Shown here: piece by piece, positions 37,001-48,170 of the stretch
How positions within the stretch are numbered: position 1 is the stretch's first letter
How the letters are laid out: each line of letters opens with the position of its first letter
NCBI RefSeq assembly: GCF_000208745.1
Contig: NC_030852.1
Location: 22,354,612-22,418,611, forward strand
Reading direction: 5' to 3'
Length of the DNA: 64,000 nt
Source: Theobroma cacao
Taxonomy: Eukaryota; Streptophyta; Magnoliopsida; Malvales; Malvaceae
The notes under the pieces: model-generated
The model's input: only the letters and a program-made list of their open reading frames with translations
Told to the model about the DNA's origin: nothing
Databases searched by the model: none
Program-made: the position numbers and the translations under genes

Positions 37001-39870
37001 GATGATGAAGGTTGAGGTGGAGGGCTAGGTGGAACAGACACCGTTTGTTGCAAACCAGGTGGTGATGTTGGAACTATTGGAGTTGTAGGTATTTCCTTTG
37101 GAGAGTCTGAAGGCTTAGTAGGGTCGGCCTTCTGACTTCTTTGCTCAGATGAAACATCCTTTGAAATCACAGCTCCAGTAGAGCCTTTTAGATTGGCATT
37201 TGAATTAGATTCCTTCAAAGCCACACTACTGGAAAGGACAGGCGGTGCACTATTATATCTTGACGGTGGATATGATACATGCATTGAATTGGTATAAGAG
37301 CCTTTGTTTGGAGGGATCCACCGAGATATGGCATTTGCCTTTGCTTGTCTTGCAGGAGGACCCTGAGGTTCTAGTTGCTTGCTCTTTGGCTTCACCAGAA
37401 CTGAATCTGAAGCTGGTTTTGGACCCAGCCCAGCCTGTTTTTTTGAAACAAGCAGTACTTTCTCAGAATTAGGTTTGGAAACATCAGTTTTTAACCTTTG
37501 CTGTGTCATCTTAGATTCTGAATTCTTCAGTGGAACAGTGTCTTCTGTATTGCCCTTATCTTCCATCTCTTCCAATTTGCCAAGCACATCTTCTGTCACT
37601 TCCTTGGTTTCTTTGTCTCTCAGCACATCAACGGTAAATACCACTGAACTGACCTTGATGTCTCCATCATCAACAGCTATGTCTTTCACTGCATTTAGGT
37701 CAGAATCCATCTTCTTATTTAATTTATAATTCACATCATCCACAGCTATGTCCTTCACCGCATCTACACTAGAATCAACCTTCACATCCTGTTTGTGATT
37801 CCCATCATCTGATGCACAATCTTGAAATGTAGGAGGATCCACATCCTCCCTCCAGACATCTTTCTGCTCTCTACTATCTGGCTTGTTGTTGTGAACTATA
37901 GGACTCTCATCATCCACCTTTCCTTCAAGCACATCAACTGCATTGCTGAAGATCTCTTCCACCTCAAAAAATTCCTCTGGTGAAGCACTTTCTATCTCAT
38001 TCCCATCTTCACTTGCCACGACTTTGGTGAGACGAGGAACAACTGCATCAGGGTCCGTAAAAAGTACCTGACACAGATTTGAGCATGCATTCAACTCCTA
38101 CAGCTTCAGGAGAAAAAAAAAAACCATTCACAGAATAATAATGTTAAACTACCTCTGTTCTAAAGTCCTTTGGGAATTGGTCCTTGGCATCCCACAACAC
38201 ATCAATTTCATCACGGTTGAGCATTAAAATATTTGCTCGAACAAACGCTGTGTGAAACATAACTCTGAATATCATCTCTTCACGTAACAAATCTTCATCC
38301 AAATTGATGCACTCAAGCACCACATCCCCTTGAACACGGCAATGAATATCTATTTTCACCAACGCACACTCTTCCTGCAAACAAACCTTATCAGAACATC
38401 TCAAACTTAGGTCAATTTATCTTTTCAGTATCAATTGTTTGACTTAGGCATCACCTGTGGGAAGTGACGAACTTGTTTTTTTGTCTTTGAGGTTGAAAAC
38501 AGAAGCTTAGAACTTCTATTGGCTGGTGTTTTGGGGTCCTGGCCATAAACTCGTATAACTGGCATGCACCCTTTTCTCCCTTCAAAGAGCGGAAGAACTC
38601 TAAGAATTAGGCAATCCAAAAATAGAGGAGTATCTGAGGGAGGCCAATCAGAACTCAAATTTCTTCTTGAAATATACTGAAGATATCTCAACTGTGAAGG
38701 CTGCGGGTTCAAAGGAGACAAAAGCTGGAGAAGCTCCCTAGGAGCTTGCTTGTAGACCATTTCGAGAGTCTTCTGCTCACCATTGTACTGCTTTCGATAT
38801 AACAGAAGACCAGCAAGCATGAAAGCAAGTACGGGCCATCCTCCTCTTTCACAGTGCATCAAAAGGACATTCTGCTGCCCTTCCAATGACAACCAGCTTT
38901 CACTTGATCGAAGGAAGTGATGAATCATTTCAAGAGGCAGCAGCGGACAACCCTCATATTGCCGTGGGTAATCCATAACAGTCATGTCATACTGGGACAA
39001 AATGTCTGAAATTTGGCTCCGCCTCTCCCCTTCTCTGAAATTAAACACCATGAAAGAAGCATCAGGAAAGTAGTCTTGTAGCTGCGCCACAATGCCACCC
39101 ATATACACCTTGTACTCATCTTCTTCCAATACATCCGTGGAGAAGCAACAGTCAAATACTGCAAAACAACCAAAATGAAAATTGAAACTAATAAGCAAAA
39201 CATGATATTGTAAGTCCATAACTGTAAAGGTCATTACAAAAACTAACAAAACAGAAATTATTAACTTTCCTTAAAAAGAGGAAAAGCAAATTACAGTTTA
39301 AAAAAGAAAAACATGCACATCTAAAATGTTACAAAAAACCTTTTACGCATTAATAATAGAGATCTAGCCTATCAGTTTCTAAGCTCTAAGTGATTAGTTA
39401 CGAAGTTCAAAAGTCAATCAATTCAGTAATCTACCTTAAGGTAACTATGCCGCCCTATTTCAGCTTATCTCCCCGATAACCACGAAACAAAGCAAGCTAA
39501 AAATCCTCAAGAGTTTCTTCATTGTAATAAAATAACCCAAGATTACTCAACAAAACCCTAAAAATCAAGAAATTAAGCAGTGCATTGTCCGTAGAAATGA
39601 ATATAAAATAAAAAAACGAGCTAAGAATGTAGAATAGAAAATTTTCGATACGGAATCGGAGAATTCGAAACACTTGTCTCCATTGGCATTTCTCTTGGTA
39701 GGGTAGAATGAAGATGATTTCGACATTTTAAAGCTAAATTGAACGATACATTAAACAGAAAAGAATGGAAAAGAATAAGGAAGGTAGAAAAGATTACCGT
39801 AGACACGTTCGGAGATCTCGAGAAGCCGATCCGGCGGCTTCCGATAAAAGAAGCGTCTGAACAGCGCCAT
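28025..39870 (-). CDS. Class II formin (PTEN-like, C2-like, FH1, FH2), actin nucleator
   Basis: Seventeen exons (minus): 39870-39798, 39158-38455, 38374-38153, 38067-35846, 35676-35547, 34865-34794, 34349-34251, 34113-34072, 31979-31899, 31772-31722, 31637-31556, 30681-30587, 30416-30345, 30266-30150, 29586-29518, 29402-29336, 28176-28025. They total 4350 bases, 1449 residues plus TAG, in frame at every junction. Domains: PTEN-like phosphatase about 1-190, C2-like about 190-333, acidic linker about 334-640, FH1 about 675-1036 with many runs of 5-12 prolines, FH2 about 1045-1430 (LKPLHWSKV, LDVDQVENLIKFCPTKEE, ILYLGNTLNQGTARGSAIGF), and a lysine-rich tail ending in KKGAK. FH1 should bind profilin-actin; FH2 nucleates and caps actin filaments. 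The PTEN-like motif reads HCERGGWP (C127), with proline where the catalytic arginine of CX5R should be, so phosphatase activity is unlikely and lipid binding is the expected role. Orthologue number within the AtFH13-FH20 group not resolved. Intron 8 is 2.1 kb. Confidence 0.95.
33369..33396. repeat. (AAAAGAT)n short tandem repeat in formin intron 8
   Basis: About four units of aaaagat in a row. It is intronic with respect to the formin gene and has no visible role. Confidence 0.7.
34462..34611. repeat. 82-bp tandem duplication with internal inverted repeat
   Basis: Copy 1 begins at 34462 and copy 2 at 34544; both run through tttgcattacaccaaaatag and aatggcccyaaggac to catatcaggg. They differ at only a few positions. 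At the junction a 15-bp perfect inverted repeat (34532-34546 and 34557-34571, arms AGCAGATTCTATTTT and AAAATAGAATCTGCT) encloses a 10-bp spacer. It lies in formin intron 6. Confidence 0.8.
35075..35240 (+). mobile_element. Possible tRNA-derived SINE in formin intron 5
   Basis: The segment contains agttcgaatct near 35138, close to the consensus of the RNA polymerase III B box. About 35 bases upstream is a weak A-box-like agcagttagaactgag. It continues into a GGTGGGG-rich body and ends with aagaaaataaaggatat. This is the usual layout of a plant SINE. No target-site duplication was confirmed. Confidence 0.4.
37665..37809 (-). repeat. Coding tandem repeat in the formin acidic linker
   Basis: Within exon 4, two degenerate units of 23 residues follow one another (about residues 420-465), each with the core AVKDIAVDD. 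A third, partial unit follows. The 69-bp period keeps the frame. It adds length and negative charge to the linker between the C2-like and FH1 parts. Confidence 0.7.
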
Positions 39871-39883
39871 CTGATGGCGCTGT
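39861..39883 (-). promoter_or_regulatory. Palindrome spanning the formin start codon
   Basis: ACAGCGCCATC and GATGGCGCTGT are perfect 11-base complementary arms around one unpaired base, so the AUG at 39870 lies inside the structure. In RNA this could fold as a 9-bp GC-rich stem with a five-base loop (UCAGA), the AUG starting in the loop and running into the stem. It might slow ribosome scanning or initiation. No experimental support is visible in the sequence. Confidence 0.5.
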
Positions 39884-41599
39884 TACTTCCCTGATCGGAT
39901 CCAAAACCCTTTATTTCTGTTCCCACCAATCAAATCACATTTCAATTCGATTATCCTTTCTTTCAACAAAAACCACCAGAGATCCCTGATTCGGATTCTC
40001 AAATTCAATAATAATTGACCCAATTCCGACGTAAAATGAACAGAATTTCCGTGAATGACCTCCCCAGACTCACGAACTAATTCAAATAAATGAAGCTTTC
40101 TGGTGACAGAATTATTAAAATTGAATTCCTTTGCCAAAAGAAAACCGAAACGGTAAATTAGAGGTGGAGAAAAAGGAGAAAAAGAAAAAGAAATGTTGGG
40201 GGAAAATGAGAGAAGCTTGGTGCAAAGAAAAATTAAAATAATAAGAAAACAAAAAAATAAAGTAAGAGAGAAGTGACAGTAGGTGATGAAGGTGGGGATT
40301 ATGATGAGAAAAAACATAAAAATAAAAAAGAAAAAGAAAATGTTTGGATTAAAGAATCCAGAGCTGTAATAAATTGTGATGATTCCATTTGTTTTTGGTT
40401 TTTTTTTTTTCTTTTTATTTCTTGTTTAAGCAAATCACATGGAACGAAAAAAGAGAGACTAGACTGAAAAGGAGAATACACTTTGGACAGTTGGACCCGG
40501 TTTTTTTTTTCTCTCTCTCTTTCTTCTGTTTTCGTTGTCTCTTGCTTACGTGTCTGCCACGTGTACATCATTCAAAGTACAAAACTTTTGAATTTACTGA
40601 GCGATTAATGGGGGATCAATGCACGTTTAGTTTAAAAAACAAAAAAAGCACAAGAGAAAGAAAAAGACATGACAGGAAAAGAGAGAGAAGGATTGGGATT
40701 GTACATGTCTGGACAAAGGCGGTAGTGCGTTTCTAATAGCCACGTGGAATTACGGTGGATAAATACGTTTTTTTAAAATAAAAAACAAAAACGTGTAAAT
40801 ATACTTTAAAAAGGGTTAAAATATTATTTCCATTTTACCCTTTTGATGTCGTGTAAGTAAGCCTCGGTGGAGTGTAGAATTGTCTAGATTTTAAGGTTTC
40901 AATGTCGCATTCATGTATTCCACTTTTCTTTCGTTTTCCGATTGGGTAAAACCCGATGAATAAAAGCATTAAATATGATAGGGCAATGAGGGATTGCGAC
41001 TTGTTTTGAGGGAGGATCAGCTACCTGATTTTATGTCGTCAAAAATAACAAAGACTTAAAGGGATGGTGAGATTTTAGGACTACAATTCTCTATATGGCA
41101 ATTTGCAATTTAGATCATGGCAAGTTGGAAGTTATAAAATCCAAATAAAATTACCCAGATTTGGGAAAGAACTTGATTTCAGTGACATGAACAGATGAAG
41201 AATTAAATGCTGCGTTACATAACTACTGCACTAAGTATACTTGTTATTTTGCTCTTAAGTAGTTGTACCAATCTTTTGCTGTTAAAATGTCATTAGAAAT
41301 CTTCAAGAGGTAAACATGTTACTGTTTCATAAAAAAAAAACCCCATTATTTACTTGGATTTATACATATACAACTCGTTATAAAGTAAAGTAAATATTTA
41401 TCCCTCAATCCTTGGAATGAGTATAATGCTCATCAAGAAGAATTATATGAAAAATGTAAATAAAGGGTCTTTGCTTTTTTATTTCCTCTTTCTTATTCCA
41501 TTGATTACTAGTCCTTGATTGCTGCAGCAGAGGCAGCCTCCCCCTTTTTGGATATTCTCTGTGCTTTCCAGTTTTCAAACCATTAATTTTTGGATAAAA
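39884..41599. promoter_or_regulatory. Formin upstream region with two G-box cores
   Basis: Non-coding and AT-rich upstream of the minus-strand formin. CACGTG cores occur at 40558-40563 and 40741-40746, about 0.7-0.9 kb before the start codon. G-boxes are bound by bHLH and bZIP factors in plants, often with light or ABA input, but two copies alone do not prove function. No other gene is seen. Confidence 0.35.
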
Positions 41600-41984
41600 T
41601 ATCTTCACTTTATAAAATTTTAATCGAAATTTTAAACAGATCCATTAATATTCGAAATGAACATTTCGTTTTAAAAAATATCTTCTTTTGGACACGTGGG
41701 ACTAATCGTTAGTCAACTGTTAGTGTTTCTGTTAGTTTGATAATGTGATAATATTAAAAGATAATGTCACCCTTTATTAATTTTTAAAATTACTATTATA
41801 TAATTTTTATTAATTTTAAAAAAATAGGGAGCATTGAGAGAGAAGCAACAGATCTGTGCTTCCCAAGGGAGAGAAGCATCGATCGGTGCTCTTTTTTTTT
41901 TAAGATTTTTTTTAAAAAATTATATAATAATAATTTTTAAATTAATAAAGAAAAAATGATATTTTAGTTTTTTCTTTTTTTTTT
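41600..41984. mobile_element. Left part of an AT-rich inverted-repeat element split by the LINE
   Basis: Bases 41605-41670 (aaattttaatcgaaatttta onward) match in reverse complement the sequence at 48090-48155 beyond the LINE. Inside, 41764-41830 and 41890-41960 are also inverted copies of each other. The centre, 41837-41888, holds two near-copies of a 31-bp unit beginning gagagaagca. The layout fits a foldback transposon that existed before the LINE inserted. The outer boundaries are approximate. Confidence 0.6.
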
Positions 41985-43235
41985 TAAAAAGCTGATAGTT
42001 CATTCAACAAAAGAAACGTAACTACAAACCATCAAGGAGGAAGCCCAACCTCCAATCCAACAAGGAAAGCTACAGAGGAATAAAAAAACAATCTGCAGCA
42101 TCAACACCACCCCTGCCATCCCCACAAAGGCAGCTTAAACATCCCCCATCAAACAAAAGGAGGTTTACAAAACCTCAAACAAACATACATATCTCATAAC
42201 AAAACATCTAAACAGTCAGGCTATTCATAAACAAAATCTGCAAAGGTAAAAGCAAGAAACTCCCTTTCACACTTTAATCATCTTTTTTGGCCATTGGTTG
42301 TCAACACAGAGCTCCACTTTTTCAGCCTCTTGAGATCAACCAGTCCAAAGCACCTCCAATTATCCACCAACCAAAAAAGTACACAACGGGCATAAAGGGG
42401 CCGTAGTCCACTTAGTGCAGGGACAGGAACCAGCAATACACAACCATTCAAAAAAATCAGCATTCCAAGAAGAAGTCGTAGAAACTGGTAGAACCAACAT
42501 CTAAGAGGTGAGAACATGCACTTGAAATAAAGGGGAAAGGAGTTCCTTACTCAAAAACACGAAGGATATCATGTGAAAGATGCACCTCATCTTTTGCAAG
42601 CCTGTCTGCTCTTTGATTGGCATCTCTCTTAGTATGCTTAATATTCTAGTTGCCAATAATATCTTTAAATCTCTCAATCTGTAAAGTCCATTTCCTGAGT
42701 CTCCAAAGTGTCGAAGCAGGGGCTTTTATCCATTTAACCACATTACATGAGTCGCTTTTGATTAACAGGCTGTAATCCTCTTTCCATTTAGATGCAGCAA
42801 AGATGGCAAAAGCTTCCCTGACAGCTCTATATTCGGCAAGGTTGAAGTTGACTTCACCAATGTGTTTGGAAAAAATAATTTTAACCTCCCCATTACAGTT
42901 TCGTAACAAGCCACCTATACCAGCAGGTCCGAGGCATCCATGAGCTGCTCCGTCAACATTAAACTTCAGTGTTCTCTCATCAGGAGCAGTCTACAAAATG
43001 TTTTTAATATCCTTCCTATTCTTCCTAGGTTGATCGTGAGCTAACGATTCCTTATAAGTGTCTAGAACTGAAAAGTAATCAGCTGGCCATTTGGCATTAG
43101 ACCAAGAAACAACTCTCACTTTAACTAAGTCAAGACATTGATCAACATTCCATTCCTTGCCACTGAAGATGACTTCATTTCTGCATTTCCAAATATACCA
43201 AGCAATAGCAAAAAACACCATTTTCCAAATTCTAA
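41985..43235 (-). mobile_element. L1-type LINE, 3' part: RNase H and 3' tail
   Basis: Read on the minus strand, a poly(A)-like tail ends at about 41985. Upstream of it are a 3' untranslated stretch and a degenerate RNase H domain: an FNVDGAAHGCLGPAGIGGLL block (about 42970-42905), then LAEYRAVREAF and SDSCNVVKW. Another coding block (IWKMVFFAIAWYIWKCRNEVIF) reaches the junction at 43235. Stop codons interrupt the frame, so it is inactive. The remainder of the element continues beyond the inserted LTR-like unit at 45774. Confidence 0.85.
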
Positions 43236-43961
43236 TGTCACGACCCAAATTTCGGGCCATGACCGGTGCATGGGCCCAATGGACGTAGTCCACTAAGCCC
43301 AAGCAAGCCTATTAATTTGACATGTTCATCCTTCCATCATAAACTACTAAGTCATATTTCATAACTTATGATCAAAGTAATATTAAACAATGCCAACTCA
43401 TATTGGCATACCAATCAAGTGTACATTGCCTACAACATGTATCTTAATAATTTACATCAAGTTTGTCTATACATCTCAAAAAGAATACTCGATTTCCAAC
43501 GAAGGGACTCGGACGAATGTACTGTTACTGAATGTTGAGACACCTACCAAAAGATGGATACAAGTCTACGAGGACACCTTATCCTAATTACCGGCTACCT
43601 CGTGATCTGAAAACATGAAGTTGAAAATGGTGAGTATAAATCCAGTGAGTGAACAATAAAGGGAACAAGCATATCATAAGAAATGTTTAACGAAATCATG
43701 ATGCATTCTTTTTCAAAACAATGCAATTTGTTTTTATTCTTATTAAAACTTCTCATGTAAACCCCACATGAGTAAATAACTTTATGAAAGGGTTTATATT
43801 CAACAAAAAATTTGAAAAGTGAAAACTTTAATAGCATTCATGCGAATTAGGTCAAATAAATGACGGGTCCTCGCTACAGCGGAAAGGCATTCTCGCTGTA
43901 GTGTGGCTGCAACGAGTATGAATTTTTGCTGTAGCGACACTTGATTTAAATTATCAACAAA

Positions 43962-44012
43962 CCGAGGGTTTCTTGATTGGCCGAGGGTTTCTTGACCGGC
44001 CGAGGGTTTCTC
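43962..44012 (+). repeat. Three 19-bp tandem units inside the LTR-like element
   Basis: The core ccgagggtttct recurs with a period of 19 bp, at about 43962, 43981 and 44000. The first two units are complete (ccgagggtttcttgayygg), while the third is partial. Confidence 0.75.
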
Positions 44013-44423
44013 ACCAAACCTCCTCATATTAAGCTTAATTCATTTATTCCTTAATGTTGGAAATCCATGCACAAATATGGTAGCAAAGAAGTGGAAAATA
44101 AGGCAACAATTTATTAAAATGAGGTGAAAAATAGAAAGTTTTTCGCTATAGCTGGATTCAATCTCGCTGCAGCGAGAAGTTATAGTACCTTTCTCACTGC
44201 AACGAGAATCGATTTTCGTTGCAGCGAATTTCTGGCCAAACCAACCCCTTCAAAACCCGAGAATTTCTCGCTGCAGCGAGAATCAAAATATCAAGAAAAA
44301 GGTTTCCTTTTCCCTTAAAATAAAGCCATCCTGCTAAATAATAAAAGCAACATGTAACACATGCAAACTCCCAAATTTCAACAAATCAAATGTTCACATT
44401 TTTGCATTACAACCATATACCAT

Positions 44424-44424
44424 A

Positions 44425-44493
<69 letters not shown>
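44424..44493. repeat. (TG)n(TA)n microsatellite in the LTR-like element
   Basis: About eight to nine TG units run directly into about 26 TA units. Such compound repeats are polymorphic and prone to assembly error. Confidence 0.95.
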
Positions 44494-44495
<2 letters not shown>

Positions 44496-45773
44496 ATCAT
44501 CATGTACACCATCCCATCATCATCATCTCATATGCAATGGCTTATGCACACTCCCACTCGCACATAGCCGGGTCCACATCAACATACAAAGAAGCACCCA
44601 ATGCATATCATGCATATCATGCATATTATCATATTGTGATAACACATAAAACGTTGTATATCACATTTTCACAATATAAAATCACTTCACCCAAAGCTTG
44701 TTCCCAAGGTACATTTTCAAAGACAAGTTGGATAAAATCATTCACATTCCCCAAAACAAGTTAAAAATGCAAGTCCACTCACCGGTATATTGTTGAGCCT
44801 TTCGCCGACTCTAATTCTCCTAATTGTCCAAATGGGATGATGGGGCTTCTTTGGAACCTACCATCACATTAACATCACTATTATGTTAATTCACATACTA
44901 TAAACCCTAAAAGCTATCTCTTAACTAGCTTTCAATTGCCATTTTAAATGGCTATCTATGTTCACTACCGAATCGCATTAGAGTCAATACACAATCTCAA
45001 CAATAAATTCACAAATCGATCACTAAACATTATCAACACTTAAAACTCAATTCTAATTTACTACTCACCTTGATAGTTTTGTAACTTTAAAATTCTTTTC
45101 AACAATTTCCAAGCTTATTATAGGACTTTCTTTCTCTCTCTCTCTCTCTCTCTAAACACTTAACTAGTGAGAGAAAGTATGGAAGTAGAATTTTTCAAGG
45201 GTTTTAAAGTGAGAGAGTGAAAGAATACAAGGATTCTAGTCAAAAGGGCACAAAGATATGAAAACTAAAGCTAGAGAGAGAAAATTATGCAAGCTCCATA
45301 TCAAGTTTTCATGGAGGTTGGAAGCAACGTGAGATTGGAAGAGAAGAAGAAGAAGAAGCTGCTGGAAGGAGAAGATATTTATAGCCCAAGCTTATCCACT
45401 CCCTTAGAAATTACGAAAATGCCCTTAGTAAGTTAGCTTGTCCTTCTCCACCCCTATATGCAATCTTTTTACTCTTTTGACACTGGGACAAGGTCCATGA
45501 TGGTCTAGACATGCTTGAGTTTACGAAACTTGAAAAATTTTGACCCGAGGTAAAAATGACCATTTTGCCCCTATTGTGAAAATTATTGTTATTTCTAGTT
45601 TTCTTCGTGTTTTCATCATTATGCATCACTTATGTGGTCTTATGCCTATTTAGACCTTAAAATATCATAAAACCACCTTCTGGGAGCTTATTAGAAGAAA
45701 TGACGAAACTACCCCTAGCTTGTGTTATTACCTCTATGCTTAGTTACAAGCTTATAGAGGTTGAGGTCTCACA

Positions 45774-48060
45774 TATAACATTAATATTGTCCCAGTTACA
45801 GTTATTCCAAACTTCAAAGAAGGTTCTAATGTCAATGGAGACAACCCATTCGCAACCGCACAACTTCCACCAACCAGCCCAAACTTTCCACGTTTCTTTA
45901 CATTCAATAAACAAGTGACAACAAGTTTCTCTACAGAGATTACACAGAACACAGAGCAGGGGGTTATTTTGTAACATACTTCTTTTTTTCAGCTCGTCTT
46001 TGATAGCAATCTTACCATGCATTAATAGCTAGATAAACGCTTCCACTCTAAAAGGTGCCAGTCTTGTCCAAACATACTTCCATATCTTGTCGATTTTATC
46101 TTTGGGAGCTATGATTTGTTTACAAAATGATTTGACAGTGTACACACCATTTACCTCATATTTCCAGATTAATTCATCCTTTAGCACTTTACTCAGCTGG
46201 AATTCCTTGAGAACAGACCCTAATTGCTCTTATTGCTCATTTTCCCAATTGAAAAGCCGTCTTCGCAACCTAACATTCCAAACCCAAGAGTCTTCCTCCC
46301 ATTGTCCGAAATCAATAACCTTGCCATTTTTATTAACAGTCAGTGCGAAAATTCTCGAGAAATCTTGACTCAGAATGATCTCGTCGATCCATTCATCATT
46401 TTAAAAGAGCATATTATCACCTTTACCCACTACAAAACCAAAGTTAGGAACAACCTGCAAGTAAAACTTGTTAGAAAGGGAAAAGGGACTAATAATGTGC
46501 CTCCATAAAGTGGAAACTCTCCTGTTTACACACGTGTTTGGCAAAGAATGGAAGGGTCACCGCCGATTGTTAACTATCACCTTTCTTCAAAAGTTGTCAG
46601 TCTCCATTCCATACCTCCAAATCCATTTGTTAAGCAGAGCATGATTTTTAACCTCAATGTCCGTAATATCAATACCTCTACAATCCTTGTAGTTACAAAC
46701 CTTATCCCATTTGACAAGATGAATTTTTCTTTTTTGGTCATCCCCTCCCCACAAGAATCTACGTTGTAATTTTTCAAGCTCGTTCTTTATCTTGTGAAGA
46801 ACTTGAAATAGGGACATAAAGAACACGGGCATGCTAGTCAAGACAGATTTGAGTAAAGTGATCCTACCTTCAAATGAAAGCATTTTAGTCTTCCAACCAG
46901 CAAGCTTTCTCTTCACTTTTTCCAAGATTGGATCCCAAAATCTAGTTGAGTTATGCTTGGCACCTAAGGGGAGCCCGAGATAAGTGGTGGGTAAATATCC
47001 TACCTTGCACATGATCTTCTCAGCCTATCTTCCCACCAACATTTGATCAATCTCAATCCCGATAAAATGACTTTTTGTGAAGTTGACTTTAAGGCCGGAA
47101 ACACTTTGATAACATTTAAGGATCCTCTTCATAATTAATAAACTTTCAAGATCCGCATCACAAAATATGATTGTGTCATCTGCATATTGTAGATGTGTAA
47201 GAGACAAGCCATTTCTCCCAATCATGACTCCTTTGCAAATCTCGATACTTTCAACTTTACATAGCATGGCATTAAAGGCTTCACCCGCAATGTTGAACAA
47301 GAGAGGAGAAAGAGGACATCCTTGTCGGAGGCCCCTTTCCATACCGAATTGTCTCGATGGTGAACCATTGACAAGAATAGAAATTTTAGCTGTGGAAATA
47401 CACTCCTTAATCCATCACCTCCATTTAACTCCAAAACCCATAAATCCCATCACGTGATCAAGAAAGTTCCAACTGATGCTATCAAAGGCTTTTTCAAAGT
47501 CAAGTTTAAGAACCATACCTCCGAAAGCATCTTTTTTCAACTAGTCAACAACTTCGTTAGCTATAAGCGCGCAGTCCAACAATTGCCTTTCTTTGATGAA
47601 GGCAAATTGGTTATTCTCCATCACTTCACCTATGACAGTTTTCAATCTGTTGGCAAGAATTTTGTACAAGCTATTCACAAGGCTGATAGGGCGAGAATCA
47701 CTTAGGCTGGTTGGATTTGGAACCTTGGGGATAAGGGCAATAAAAGAGGTGTTAACGCTATGCCCGAGTTTACCATTGGAAAAGAACTCATCCATAAACC
47801 TCATAACATCGCGTTTAATAATTGGCCATTGCTTCTTGAAAAAGTTCAAGTTATATCCGTTAGGCCCAGGAGCTTTGTTGCCATCATGACCTTGAATCGT
47901 CTCCCAAATCTCATCCTCCTCAAACGGACGCTCCAAGAAATCGACAGATTCCTCAAATAATTTATTAAAATGGCAGCCCAGATTAACAATCTCCAGGACT
48001 TCATTCTCCTTGTATAAATCTTGAAAGTGTCTTACAACCTCCTCTAGTTCTTTCATATTT
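45774..48060 (-). mobile_element. L1-type LINE, 5'-truncated reverse transcriptase part
   Basis: The minus strand carries fragments of plant LINE ORF2 in order: NKAPGPNGYNLNFF and RPISLVNSLYKILANRL (about 47880-47620), GLRQGCPLSPLLFNIAGEAF (about 47330), the catalytic YADD in LQYADDTIIF (about 47170), YLPTTYLGLPLG (about 46990), and a zinc-knuckle-like domain (CVLCNLCRETCCHLFIEC, about 45950). Stop codons and frameshifts separate them. It starts abruptly at about 48060 within ORF2, with no endonuclease domain, typical of 5' truncation. With 41985-43235 it makes a LINE of about 3.5 kb. Flanking gatatttta near 41958 and gatattta near 48070 may be the target-site duplication. Confidence 0.9.
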
Positions 48061-48170
48061 TCTGTTAACGATATTTACACTTTAGGATGGAATGTCTATT
48101 TTGAAAACTAATAGACTCATTTAAAATTTTGATTAAAATTTAGAGGGTAAAAGTATTTTACTCTTAATTT
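48061..48170. mobile_element. Right arm of the inverted-repeat element
   Basis: Directly after the LINE 5' junction. Its reverse complement matches 41605-41670 closely over about 60 bases (aaattttaatcaaaatttta versus aaattttaatcgaaatttta and onward). See the left arm entry at 41600. Confidence 0.6.

Larger units (their letters stand above)
43236..45773. mobile_element. Probable solo LTR of a large LTR retrotransposon inserted in the LINE
   Basis: The LINE reading is broken at 43235 and resumes at 45774. The insert begins TGTCACGACCCAAATTTCGG and ends GAGGTCTCACA, giving TG...CA ends on either strand. Flanking pentamers are tctaa (43231-43235) and tataa (45774-45778), a target-site duplication with one mismatch. 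At 2538 bp, it has no gag-pol coding sequence, primer-binding site or polypurine tract that I can find, so a solo LTR from internal recombination is the best reading. A non-autonomous element with different ends remains possible. The family is probably Ty3/gypsy, but that is an inference from the end motifs and length. Confidence 0.65.

Noticed and set aside
44361..44764. Open frames containing (YI)n or (VC) runs over the microsatellite
   Set aside because: They are direct translations of TG/TA repeats inside the LTR-like element.
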